Source: an uncultured Selenomonadaceae bacterium (GTDB lineage: Bacteria > Bacillota > Negativicutes > Selenomonadales > Selenomonadaceae). From it: DNA of 6,995 nt. Numbering within the stretch: the first letter of the stretch is position 1; every line of letters starts with the position of its first letter. Under the pieces are notes generated by a model. It ran no database searches, was not told the DNA's origin, and was given only the letters and a program-made list of their open reading frames with translations. The translations under genes were made by a program, and so were the position numbers. Location: positions 1 to 6,995 of the forward strand of contig CAJOPJ010000035.1 in NCBI GenBank assembly GCA_905236325.1, written 5' to 3'. This document shows positions 1 to 6,881 of the stretch, piece by piece.

Positions 1-2
1 AT

Positions 3-785
3 GATCAAGGCGACTACCACCGCGCGTTTTTATGCTTTGATAACGCCGTTGCATTAGCTCCAAATAATGCCGGTGCTTATTATGCACGCGGAACTACTTA
101 TGATGACTTGGAAAATTACCATAAAGCACTTGAAGATTTAACAAAAGCAATTCAATTAAAACCTGACTATGCAAGTGCTTACATGAATCGCGGCGTTGTC
201 AATCGCCACCTGCACAATAATCAACAAGCAATAGCCGACTATACAAAAGCTATTCAACTTTCGCCAAATTACGCGCTTGCATATAACAATCGTGGCAATG
301 CTTACAGAGATTTAGAAAATTATCGACAAGCAATGGCAGATTACACAAAAGCTATTGAAGTCAATCCAAAGTACGCAATAGCCTATTACAATCGCGCTTG
401 GGTTTATGATGAACTGCACAACTACAATAAGGCGATTGAAGATTTAAACCGCGCAATTGATTTAAATCCAAATGATCCTGACTTTTACTACAATCGCGCA
501 CTTGCTTATAGACAGTTGCATAATTACAAACAAGCAATTTCTGATTATACAAAAGCTATTGAACTTGATCCAAACGACGAAAAAGCCTATTACAATCGCG
601 CTTGGGTTTATGATGAATTGAGGGAATATGATAAAGCCATAGCCGACTTAAACAAGGCAATTCAACTTAAGCCTGATTACGCCTCAGCTTATAATAATCG
701 CGGAGTTTGTTATCGCGCACTCGGTCAAAATGCAAGAGCCGATGCAGATTTTGCAAGAGCAAGGCAGCTTAGAGGTAACAGATAA
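3..785 (+). CDS. Tetratricopeptide-repeat (TPR) protein, 5' end cut by window edge
   Basis: The frame is open from the left edge, so the TTG at 108 is not the start: residues before it (DQGDYHRAFLCFDNAVALAP) already form a TPR. The 260 visible residues are about seven consecutive 34-residue TPR units with the usual pattern (A-Y-x-N-R-G/A ... Y-x-x-A-I-x-D-Y/L-x-K-A-I-x-L-x-P) and then a capping helix ending in RQLRGNR. TPR arrays form a right-handed superhelix that binds peptides or partner proteins, so this is probably a scaffold. No catalytic domain is visible, and a signal peptide or other N-terminal domain would lie off the window. The array is very regular, and repeats 4 and 6 share nearly identical DNA. 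The gene stops about 100 bases before ddh across a gap with its own likely promoter, so it is probably a separate transcript. The specific partner is unknown. Confidence 0.93.
   Translation, partial: DQGDYHRAFLCFDNAVALAPNNAGAYYARGTTYDDLENYHKALEDLTKAIQLKPDYASAYMNRGVVNRHLHNNQQAIADYTKAIQLSPNYALAYNNRGNAYRDLENYRQAMADYTKAIEVNPKYAIAYYNRAWVYDELHNYNKAIEDLNRAIDLNPNDPDFYYNRALAYRQLHNYKQAISDYTKAIELDPNDEKAYYNRAWVYDELREYDKAIADLNKAIQLKPDYASAYNNRGVCYRALGQNARADADFARARQLRGNR
339..617 (+). repeat. Duplicated two-TPR unit within the TPR gene (204-bp period)
   Basis: Bases 380-413 and 584-617 are an identical 34-bp match offset by exactly 204 bp, which is two 102-bp TPR units. The similarity extends upstream: 339-359 and 543-563 differ at one base. 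The intervening 20 bases are more diverged. At protein level both copies read AYYNRAWVYDEL. This fits in-frame duplication of a two-repeat block or gene conversion between repeats. Confidence 0.75.
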
Positions 786-795
786 ATTTTGAATA

Positions 796-816
796 CAATA
801 TTTTTATTTAATATTG
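796..816 (+). terminator. Weak AT-rich hairpin after the TPR gene
   Basis: CAATATT (796-802) and AATATTG (810-816) form a 7-bp inverted repeat around a 7-base T/A loop, starting 10 bases after the TPR stop codon. The stem has only one G:C pair and the following tract (ctttattt) is not a clean U-run. It may be a weak terminator, or chance in a nearly G/C-free spacer. Confidence 0.3.
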
Positions 817-841
817 CTTTATTTAAAATGCAAATTATATT
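814..841 (+). promoter_or_regulatory. Candidate sigma-70-type promoter for ddh
   Basis: TTGCTT at 814-819 serves as -35, followed by a 16-base spacer and TATATT at 836-841 as -10. TATACT at 841-846 is an alternative -10. Transcription would begin near 848, about 23 bases before the ribosome binding site of ddh. The spacer is so AT-rich that chance matches are likely, but the -35 and spacing resemble the better-supported promoter before gltX (TTGCTA, 16 bases). Confidence 0.45.
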
Positions 842-870
842 ATACTTTGTGTGTAAAAAAGATATTTTGC

Positions 871-876
871 AGGAGG
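871..876 (+). promoter_or_regulatory. Ribosome binding site that fixes the ddh start
   Basis: A perfect AGGAGG lies 10 bases before the ATG at 887 but only 1 base before the in-frame ATG at 878. The second distance is too short for initiation, so 887 is chosen. Confidence 0.85.
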
Positions 877-886
877 AATGAATTTT

Positions 887-1867
887 ATGAACATTGGTAT
901 TGTTGGTTATGGAAATTTAGGTCGTGGCGTTGAGTACGCAGTCAGAAAAAATCCCGACATGGAGCTTGTCGCAGTTTTCACGCGCAGAAATCCTGCTGAT
1001 GTAAAAATTCAAACTGAAAATGTTCCTGTCTTGAAGATTGACGACGCAAAAAATTGGCAAAATAAAATTGATGTCATGATTTTGTGCGGCGGCAGTGCAA
1101 CTGATTTACCAAAACAAACACCGTTCTTTGCGCAAATGTTCAATGTCATTGACAGCTTTGACACGCACGCAAAAATTCCTGAACACTTCGCGGCAGTTGA
1201 TTCAGCTGCAAAAAATTCAAACCATGTTGCAATTATTTCAGTCGGCTGGGATCCCGGTTTGTTTTCATTGGCGCGTGTTTATGGCAACGCAATTTTGCCA
1301 GACGGCAAAGATTATACATTCTGGGGCAAAGGTGTAAGTCAAGGTCATTCGGACGCTGTAAGACGCATTGCCGGCGTTAAAAATGCCAAGCAGTACACAA
1401 TACCGATTGATTCGGCGTTAGAAGCTGTCCGCAGTGGCAAAAATCCTGAACTTACCACAAGACAAAAACATTTGCGCGAATGTTTTGTAGTTTTGGAGGA
1501 AGGCGCGGACGCTCAAAAAATCGAGCACGAAATTAAAACCATGCCGAACTATTTTATAGATTACGACACGACTGTACATTTTATCGGCGAGGAAGAATTT
1601 AATAAAAATCACAGCGGCTTAGCTCACGGCGGCTTTGTAATTCGCAGTGGAAATACCGGTGCAAACAATCAAAACAATCACATTATGGAATTTAATTTGA
1701 AGTTGGATTCCAATCCAGAATTTACAACCAGCGTTTTAATTGCTTATGCGCGTGCTGCTTTTAAATTTGCGCAGGAAAAAAATTTTGGCTGCAAGACTGT
1801 GTTAGACATTCCGCCGGCTTATCTTGCACCTGTTGATGCCGCAGAACTTCGCGCTAAATTGTTGTAA
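887..1867 (+). CDS. ddh: meso-diaminopimelate D-dehydrogenase
   Basis: This NADPH-dependent enzyme reductively aminates L-2-amino-6-oxopimelate (tetrahydrodipicolinate in its open form) to meso-diaminopimelate in one step (EC 1.4.1.16), bypassing the acylated routes to the peptidoglycan and lysine precursor. It acts in the cytoplasm. The 326-residue product is close to the roughly 320-residue Corynebacterium enzyme. Visible family blocks are the Rossmann motif GIVGYGNLGRG (residues 4-14), LCGGSATDLP (66-75), SFDTH (90-94), SVGWDPGLFS (118-127), FWGKGVSQGHSDAVRRI (145-161), ECFVV (198-202), TMPNYF (218-223), LAHGGFVI (245-252) and LKLDSNPEFT (271-280). No frameshift or missing block is seen. 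The start at 887 is set by an AGGAGG 10 bases upstream; ATG 878 is too close to it. The stop TAA shares one base with the ATG of the next gene, which implies translational coupling. No lysine riboswitch is recognisable in the short leader. Confidence 0.95.
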   Translation: MNIGIVGYGNLGRGVEYAVRKNPDMELVAVFTRRNPADVKIQTENVPVLKIDDAKNWQNKIDVMILCGGSATDLPKQTPFFAQMFNVIDSFDTHAKIPEHFAAVDSAAKNSNHVAIISVGWDPGLFSLARVYGNAILPDGKDYTFWGKGVSQGHSDAVRRIAGVKNAKQYTIPIDSALEAVRSGKNPELTTRQKHLRECFVVLEEGADAQKIEHEIKTMPNYFIDYDTTVHFIGEEEFNKNHSGLAHGGFVIRSGNTGANNQNNHIMEFNLKLDSNPEFTTSVLIAYARAAFKFAQEKNFGCKTVLDIPPAYLAPVDAAELRAKLL

Positions 1868-2658
1868 TGGCACTTACAACACCAACGCCGCCGACTGCAC
1901 CAACTCCGCCAACTATTGATAAAGGCGACGGCGCACATTCAACCGCAAGAATCGACGCACCAAATTTTTTTAATGTGCCATTTGTTGGCGACGGCGGAGT
2001 TAATTTTCAAAATCCTGCGGAAGAAACTTTTTCAACTGAAACTTCTAAACCTGCTGAAACTTCTGAAATTGCTGAACCTGCTGAAGAAGTTCAACAATCT
2101 CAACCGGAAAGACAAATTGGCAAACGCGAAGTCACAACGCCTGAATCAATGGCGCGTGATGCAGTTGCTAATGGCTCAGGACCTTTGACGCGCCGGCAAG
2201 TCAGCCGACCAGCCGATGCCAATCAAAATCAACAGCAAGTTCAGCCTGCCTCGCCAAACAATTCAGCTGTAAGCAGTTCAGAACGCGGACAGCAAGTTTT
2301 GCGTGAATTTGAGGAACTTGATAATCAAAATTTCGGCAATGAAAGTCAAACCGAAACTTCAACAGAAACTCCGCCGGCTTTTCAACAAAATTTAGTTCAA
2401 CCACAACAAGACGGCGCGTACTGGATTTTTATTTTGTTGGTGGCGATTGTGGGCGGTTTTGTTTTTGTTAAAAAATTTTTAATCACCGATAAGCCAAAAT
2501 TAAAAAAATCTGATCTGTTTGAAGTTTCAAGTGACAGATTAAAAAATACCGCACAAAAATTTTCAGACAAACCTGCGCCGCCTAAAAATATTACAAAACC
2601 TGTTAAACTTCCAAAACAGGACGACGACAAATCAAAACATTTTGAAGTCAGAGTTTGA
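1867..2658 (+). CDS. Unrecognised single-pass membrane protein, Pro/Thr/Gln-rich
   Basis: I do not recognise this 263-residue protein. It starts with a Pro/Thr repeat (TPTPPT-APTPPT, residues 5-16). A long polar region rich in Gln, Glu, Ser, Thr, Pro and Asn follows, including an acidic PAE/AE-rich stretch at about 50-75. One hydrophobic segment, AYWIFILLVAIVGGFVFV (about 184-201), comes next, and then a Lys-rich tail of about 62 residues (KKF...KPKLKK...). There is no N-terminal signal peptide. The positive-inside rule would put the lysine tail in the cytoplasm and the 183-residue disordered part outside, which is unusual without a signal peptide, so topology is uncertain. The ATG overlaps the ddh stop by one base, and no good Shine-Dalgarno sequence precedes it, so it probably depends on reinitiation after ddh. 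A strong terminator follows. A role in the cell envelope is a guess from context only. The frame is open with plausible protein composition and ends cleanly, so I consider it a real gene. Confidence 0.8.
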   Translation: MALTTPTPPTAPTPPTIDKGDGAHSTARIDAPNFFNVPFVGDGGVNFQNPAEETFSTETSKPAETSEIAEPAEEVQQSQPERQIGKREVTTPESMARDAVANGSGPLTRRQVSRPADANQNQQQVQPASPNNSAVSSSERGQQVLREFEELDNQNFGNESQTETSTETPPAFQQNLVQPQQDGAYWIFILLVAIVGGFVFVKKFLITDKPKLKKSDLFEVSSDRLKNTAQKFSDKPAPPKNITKPVKLPKQDDDKSKHFEVRV

Positions 2659-2665
2659 AATAATT

Positions 2666-2693
2666 TTGCTAAATCTCAAATGTGTGTTAAAAT
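2666..2693 (+). promoter_or_regulatory. Candidate promoter of the gltX operon, inside the terminator
   Basis: TTGCTA (2666-2671) is a -35-like box. After 16 bases comes TAAAAT (2688-2693), preceded by TG with one base between (2685-2686), which makes an extended -10. Predicted initiation is near 2700. A new transcript would then lack the left arm of the terminator hairpin and could not fold it, whereas read-through RNA from ddh would fold and terminate. Confidence 0.6.
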
Positions 2694-2714
2694 ACGCGCA
2701 CTTGAGATTTTTTT
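2671..2714 (+). terminator. Intrinsic terminator of the ddh/membrane-protein unit
   Basis: AAATCTCAA (2671-2679) pairs with TTGAGATTT (2702-2710). After one A/C mismatch, TGTGTG (2681-2686) pairs with CGCGCA (2695-2700) with two G:U pairs, closing an 8-base loop (2687-2694). The stem is therefore about 16 pairs and is followed by a T-run continuing to 2714. It starts 12 bases after the upstream stop codon. This is the clearest terminator in the window. Confidence 0.88.
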
Positions 2715-2721
2715 ATAGATT

Positions 2722-2725
2722 GGAG
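2722..2725 (+). promoter_or_regulatory. Ribosome binding site deciding the TTG start of gltX
   Basis: GGAG at 2722-2725 stands 9 bases before the TTG at 2735. That codon begins MKKIRTRFAPSPTG, the expected N-terminus of glutamyl-tRNA synthetases, so the longer in-frame opening at 2642 is not needed. Confidence 0.8.
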
Positions 2726-2734
2726 TTTTTTAAA

Positions 2735-4069
2735 TTGAAAAAAATTCGCACGCGCTTTGCGCCAAGTCCGACAGGTTATATGCATATTGGAAATTTGCGC
2801 ACTGCGCTTTATGCTTATCTTTTCGCCAAGTCGCAGGGCGGAGATTTTATTTTGCGCATTGAAGACACCGACCGCGCACGCTATGTTGCCGACGCTGTGG
2901 AATTTATTGAAAAAACTTTAGCCGCCGCAAAAATTATTCCTGACGAAGGACCTCATCACGGCGGAAATTTTGGACCATATGTTCAAAGTGAACGCGCCGA
3001 AATTTATAAAAAATACGCAGAAGAACTTGTCGCCAATGGTTTTGCTTACTATGAAGAATCGGAAAATGGCGTGGCAATTCGGCAAAAAATGCCTAAAATC
3101 GGCGAAACAACTTTCTATGATGTTTTGCATGGAAATATAACAATCGCAAACGCAGAACTTGAAGACCAAATTTTACTGAAAAGCGATGGCATGCCGACAT
3201 ATAATTTTGCAAATGTCATTGACGACCACTTGATGGAAATTTCGCACATTATTCGCGGCACAGAATTTATAACTTCAACGCCGAAACATATTTTGCTTTA
3301 TCAAGCGTTTGGCTGGGAACTGCCAACTTTTGTACATCTTGCGCCGGTTATGGGTAAATCTGCTGACGGCACAGTTTCCAAACTTAGCAAGCGTCACGGC
3401 GCAACAAGTTTCAATGACTTAATTGAAATTGGTTACCTGCCTGAAGTTATTACAAACTATGTCGCGCTTTTAGGCTGGAATCCAAAGTCAAATCAAGAAA
3501 TTTTTTCAATGCAGGAGCTTATGAAAATTTTCAGTTTGGAAGGCTTAAGTAAATCGCCGGCAGTTTTTGATTACAACAAACTTGATTGGATGAGCGGTGA
3601 ATATTTCAAGGCTATGACTGATGAAAAATTTGCAGAAGTGGCTGGAAAATATCTTGCCGGCATTTCTGACAAAATTTTTATTTCAAATTTGCTTAAAACG
3701 CGCGTTGCCAAACTTTCAGATATTCCTGCGATGATAAATTTCTTGCGTGAACTTCCTGAATTTGACATTGAACTTTTCACAAACAAACGCAACAAAATTA
3801 CGCCGGAAAAATCTGCTGAAATTTTAAAATCTGTCATTCCGATTCTGGAAAAAATTTCTGACTGGACGATTGATAACTTGAACGCCGAAATTGCGAAGTT
3901 TACCGAATCAAGCGGCTTGAAAGTCGGCACTGTTATGTGGCCACTGAGAATTGCGGCATCAATGCAAAAAGTTACGCCCGGCGGTGTAACTGAAATTTTT
4001 TATCTGCTTGGCAAGGAAGAAACTTTAGTCAGAATAAAATCTGCACTGAATAATCTCACCGGCAACTGA
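2735..4069 (+). CDS. gltX: Glutamate--tRNA ligase, short form
   Basis: This cytoplasmic class I aminoacyl-tRNA synthetase attaches glutamate to tRNA-Glu (and, in non-discriminating forms, tRNA-Gln) using ATP. In the 444-residue product, RFAPSPTGYMHIGN (7-20) holds the HIGH-type ATP motif, LRIEDTDR (40-47) is a family block, and SDGMPTYNFANVIDDHLMEISHIIRGTEF (150-178) is the acceptor/active-site region. KLSKRHGA (216-223) is the KMSKS motif. GYLPEVITNYVALLGW (233-248) leads into the helical anticodon-binding part, which ends with WPLRIAASM and LLGKEETLVRI. The start is the TTG at 2735 with GGAG 9 bases upstream; an extension to 2642 would overlap the previous gene and translate through the terminator. 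Family members are usually about 470-490 residues. The shortfall lies after FAYY (103-106), where the CxC segment and the following stretch (about 40 residues) are missing and the chain goes straight to VAIRQKMP. The spacing to the next gene is 27 bases, so it probably heads an operon. Confidence 0.95.
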   Translation: MKKIRTRFAPSPTGYMHIGNLRTALYAYLFAKSQGGDFILRIEDTDRARYVADAVEFIEKTLAAAKIIPDEGPHHGGNFGPYVQSERAEIYKKYAEELVANGFAYYEESENGVAIRQKMPKIGETTFYDVLHGNITIANAELEDQILLKSDGMPTYNFANVIDDHLMEISHIIRGTEFITSTPKHILLYQAFGWELPTFVHLAPVMGKSADGTVSKLSKRHGATSFNDLIEIGYLPEVITNYVALLGWNPKSNQEIFSMQELMKIFSLEGLSKSPAVFDYNKLDWMSGEYFKAMTDEKFAEVAGKYLAGISDKIFISNLLKTRVAKLSDIPAMINFLRELPEFDIELFTNKRNKITPEKSAEILKSVIPILEKISDWTIDNLNAEIAKFTESSGLKVGTVMWPLRIAASMQKVTPGGVTEIFYLLGKEETLVRIKSALNNLTGN

Positions 4070-4096
4070 ATTTAAAACCGAAAGGAAATTTTTTCA

Positions 4097-6022
4097 ATGT
4101 TGAATAGAAAATCTGTAGAACTATTGGCACCGGCAGGTAATTTTGAAACATTTGTTGCGGCGATAGAATCCGGCGCGGACGCTGTTTATTGCGGCGGAAG
4201 GCATTTTAATATGCGCGTTCACAATCTGCAGGCTTTTAATTTTACAAATGAAGAACTTAAAGCCGCCGCTGAATACGCACACAAATGCGACAAAAAAATT
4301 TATATTACGCTGAACAATTTAATCAGTCCTGAAGAAATTGCGCCGCTGATTGACTACTTGAAAATTTTGGACGCTGAAATTAAGCCGGACGCGCTGATTG
4401 TTCAAGATTTTGCAGTTATAAATTTAATTCGCAAACTTGGCTTGAATTTGGAAGTTCACGCGTCAGTTATGCAAAATGTTCATAACACGCCTTACATTTT
4501 TGCTTTGAAAAATTTAGGTGTCAGTCGCGTAGTTGTCGGTCGAGAACTCAGCTTGAATGAAGTTGCGCTGTTAAAACAAAAAACCGGCATGCAGATTGAA
4601 TATTTTGTTCACGGCGATATGTGCATTGCTGTTTCCGGTCAATGCGTTCATTCCGGCGTGACTTTTGGTCAAAGTGGAAATCGCGGTCGCTGTCTTAAAC
4701 CTTGTCGCTGGGCTTATAAATTTATTGATGAAGTTACCGGCGAAGTTTTGGATGACAGTTCATACAAGCTGGCAGTCGGCGATATGTGTATGCTTAGGAA
4801 AATTCCTGAAATGATTCAAGCCGGAGTGTATAGTTTCAAAATTGAAGGCAGAATGCGTCCGAAAGAATTTGTCAGCAGAATTGTTGCGGCTTATCGCAAG
4901 GCGATTGATGGCTATATTGCCGATCCGACAGGTTATAGTTTTGATGAAACTGACTGGCAAGATTTTTATCAAAATCGCGTTCGCAAATTTACTTATGTTC
5001 AAGCGTTCGGAAAACTTACAAAAGCAGACATTGGACTTAGTGGCAAGCATGAGCCCAGATTTTTCAGTCAAGCTGTTATTGAAAAATCTTTTGACGACTC
5101 AAGCGCGGCTAATAATTTCAATGCTGTTGAAAAAATTTCAAAGTCGAACTGTGAAAAATTAAATGTGCGCGTGTCGAGTCTTGAAAGTGCAAAATCAGCT
5201 GTCGAAAATGGCGCAGATTTAATTTATATTGGCGGCGAAGTTTTTAGACCGCAAAAGCCGTTCACGCTTGAGGAAATAAAATCAGCTGTCGAAATTGCGC
5301 ATACAGCAAATGTCAAGGCAGTTTTGAACACGCCAAGAGTCACGACTGATAAAATTTTGGCTGAACTTGATTTGCAGTTGGAAAAACTTCAAAATGTTCA
5401 GTTGGACGGAATTTTAGTCAGCAACTTGGGCGCATTGAATTTTGTAAAAAAATTTAACCTGCCGATTTACGCTGACTTGTCATTTAATTTGTTCAACCAT
5501 GAGGCGGCTGAATTTTTGCAAAAACAAGGCGCAATTCAAGCAACTGCGTCAATTGAATTGGCTTTCGCTCAACTTCGCAACTTGACAGAAAAATCTGATT
5601 TGCCGATTGAAATTTTAATTCACGGCGCAACTGAGTCAATGATTTGCGATCATAATTTTATTCAATTTTATCACCCGGACTTCAATGAATTTGCTACTGC
5701 TGACATTTTGGACAAGCATTTTGCATTGCAAGATTCAGCCGGCGAAAATCATTCCTTGCGCTACGACCAATTTGAACAGACGCATATTTATTTTGCCAAA
5801 GATTTGTGCTTGTTGCCTTACATTGAAAAATTTGCAGGCGCGGCGGCTTTAAGAATTGACGCGCAAGATTATTCACCTGAAGTCACCGGCTTAACTACAA
5901 AAATTTATCGCGCCGCCTTGGACGGTAAAAATTTTGATTCCGACTTTGAAACTTTGCAGAAAATTTCGCGGCGAAAATTTGGTTGCGGAGTTCATCACTT
6001 CAAAGAAAGCAAAAATAGTTGA
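4097..6022 (+). CDS. Peptidase U32 family protein with two U32-type halves
   Basis: The family (COG0826) includes collagenase-like proteases but also TrhP and RlhA, which make prephenate-dependent hydroxylations in tRNA and 23S rRNA, and UbiU/UbiV; many members bind an Fe-S cluster. The 641-residue product starts with ELLAPAGNFETFVAAIESGADAVYCGG (8-34). The U32 signature EYFVHGDMCIAVSGQC is at 168-183, followed by GRCLKPCRW (197-205), GDMCML (228-233) and FKIEGRMRP (247-255). C176, C183, C199 or C203, and C231 are candidate cluster ligands by analogy with UbiU; that is inference. The second half (about 356-610) repeats the scheme: RVSSLESAKSAVENGADLIYIGG, EILIHG (505-510), KDLCLLPYI and LRIDAQDYSPEV, but without the full Cys set. 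The ATG at 4097 follows AAAGGAAA. Proximity to gltX favours an RNA-modification role over proteolysis, but which one is unproven. Confidence 0.88.
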   Translation: MLNRKSVELLAPAGNFETFVAAIESGADAVYCGGRHFNMRVHNLQAFNFTNEELKAAAEYAHKCDKKIYITLNNLISPEEIAPLIDYLKILDAEIKPDALIVQDFAVINLIRKLGLNLEVHASVMQNVHNTPYIFALKNLGVSRVVVGRELSLNEVALLKQKTGMQIEYFVHGDMCIAVSGQCVHSGVTFGQSGNRGRCLKPCRWAYKFIDEVTGEVLDDSSYKLAVGDMCMLRKIPEMIQAGVYSFKIEGRMRPKEFVSRIVAAYRKAIDGYIADPTGYSFDETDWQDFYQNRVRKFTYVQAFGKLTKADIGLSGKHEPRFFSQAVIEKSFDDSSAANNFNAVEKISKSNCEKLNVRVSSLESAKSAVENGADLIYIGGEVFRPQKPFTLEEIKSAVEIAHTANVKAVLNTPRVTTDKILAELDLQLEKLQNVQLDGILVSNLGALNFVKKFNLPIYADLSFNLFNHEAAEFLQKQGAIQATASIELAFAQLRNLTEKSDLPIEILIHGATESMICDHNFIQFYHPDFNEFATADILDKHFALQDSAGENHSLRYDQFEQTHIYFAKDLCLLPYIEKFAGAAALRIDAQDYSPEVTGLTTKIYRAALDGKNFDSDFETLQKISRRKFGCGVHHFKESKNS

Positions 6023-6047
6023 AATTTGAAAGGTGGTAAGCAGGTAA

Positions 6048-6854
6048 GTGATTAAGATAATTTTTTGCGACATGGACGGCACATTGTTAAACAGCAAAAG
6101 TCAACTGCCGGAAGGATTCGACAAAATGATTGAGTTGCTGAAAAGTCACAAAATTATTTTTGCGCCGGCAAGTGGCAGACAATATTTTGCTCTGAAAAAA
6201 ATGTTTTCAAAGTACGCTGAGGAATTTTTATTTCTTGGTGACAATGGAACGCTTGTTATGCAGGGCGGCAAGGAAATTTTTTCAAGTCCGCTAGAAAATT
6301 CAGCTGTCGAAAGCGTCTTGAAGGTTGCTGAAAATCTTGACAAAAAAATACTGCGCGTTTGGAGCGGCAAAAAAAATGCCTACATTTTGGATTGGCAAGA
6401 TACGCCGAACCTTCAAGCTGAAACTGAAAAATATTACACGCGCAATGTTGCTGTGAAAAGCTGGGCTGAAATTGACGACACGCCGATAAAAATTTCAATT
6501 TGCGATCCGAACGGTCACGCTGAGGAAACTGTTTATCCGCAATTCAAGCAGTTCAGCGACAAATTGCAAGTTGTCTTAGCCTCAAGTCAGTGGGTCGATA
6601 TAACTGCACAGGGAATTAACAAAGGCGCAGCAATAAAAAAAATTCAGCAGCTTTTGAACATTTCGCCTTCAGAATGTGCGGCGTTCGGCGATTTTATGAA
6701 TGATTTTGAAATGCTTCAGTCAGTTGAATACAGTTTTGCAATGGCTAATGCTTATCCTGAAATAAAAAAAATTGCCAAGTTTGAAACACTCAGCAATGAT
6801 GATTTCGGCGTTCGCGCCGGAATTGAAAAATTAATCAGCCTGAACTTAATTTAA
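6048..6854 (+). CDS. Cof-type HAD-IIB phosphatase
   Basis: This is a cytoplasmic haloacid-dehalogenase superfamily hydrolase of the Cof/YidA group, which removes phosphate from sugar phosphates, flavin nucleotides, pyridoxal phosphate and similar small molecules. The true substrate cannot be read from sequence. All four motifs are intact in the 268 residues: motif I FCDMDGTLL (nucleophile D8, acid/base D10), motif II ASGR (S42), motif III K192 in INKGAAI, and motif IV AFGDFMND (D215, N218, D219). FAMANA (230-235) follows, as is common in Cof proteins. The C2-type cap lies between motifs II and III, about 75-185. The length is normal for the family. The start is GTG at 6048, chosen because the protein begins directly at the core strand MIKIIFCDMDG. 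AGGTGG at 6031-6036 is 11 bases upstream, and a second GG-containing stretch lies closer. It is 25 bases after the U32 gene and is probably the last gene of the gltX transcript. Confidence 0.93.
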   Translation: MIKIIFCDMDGTLLNSKSQLPEGFDKMIELLKSHKIIFAPASGRQYFALKKMFSKYAEEFLFLGDNGTLVMQGGKEIFSSPLENSAVESVLKVAENLDKKILRVWSGKKNAYILDWQDTPNLQAETEKYYTRNVAVKSWAEIDDTPIKISICDPNGHAEETVYPQFKQFSDKLQVVLASSQWVDITAQGINKGAAIKKIQQLLNISPSECAAFGDFMNDFEMLQSVEYSFAMANAYPEIKKIAKFETLSNDDFGVRAGIEKLISLNLI

Positions 6855-6861
6855 TTTTTTC

Positions 6862-6881
6862 CTCCGTGTGGAGTTTTTTTT
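6862..6881 (+). terminator. Short-stem terminator closing the gltX operon
   Basis: CTCC (6862-6865) and GGAG (6870-6873) pair around a GTGT loop and are followed by eight T residues (6874-6881), eight bases after the HAD stop codon. The stem is only four pairs, so strength is doubtful. The U-run faces + strand transcripts only. The reverse gene's stop codon sits at 6880-6882, and its transcript would have A-runs here, so this does not serve as a two-way terminator. Confidence 0.55.

Noticed and set aside
108..110. TTG at 108 as the start of the TPR gene
   Set aside because: The frame is open to the window edge, and the upstream residues already form a TPR, so the gene simply begins outside the window.
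878..886. Upstream ATG start of ddh at 878
   Set aside because: It is only one base from the AGGAGG; the ATG at 887 has workable spacing and matches the family N-terminus.
786..886. Riboswitch (e.g. lysine type) upstream of ddh
   Set aside because: The leader is far too short and almost free of G/C; no conserved riboswitch elements are visible.
2642..2734. N-terminal extension of GltX from an in-frame TTG at 2642
   Set aside because: It would overlap the upstream gene, translate through the terminator hairpin and add 31 residues absent from the family. TTG 2735 has its own GGAG site and gives the canonical N-terminus.
3571..3930. 119-codon open frame on the reverse strand inside gltX
   Set aside because: It is entirely antisense to a conserved gene, with no recognisable domain; it is a shadow of the coding bias.
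4842..5162. 106-codon + strand frame inside the U32 gene
   Set aside because: It overlaps a conserved coding region in another frame and has no family resemblance.
6366..6380. GGCA-A-run-TGCC hairpin and the A8 tracts in the HAD gene as frameshift or slippage sites
   Set aside because: The reading frame continues through with all HAD motifs intact, and A-runs are common throughout this AT-rich sequence.
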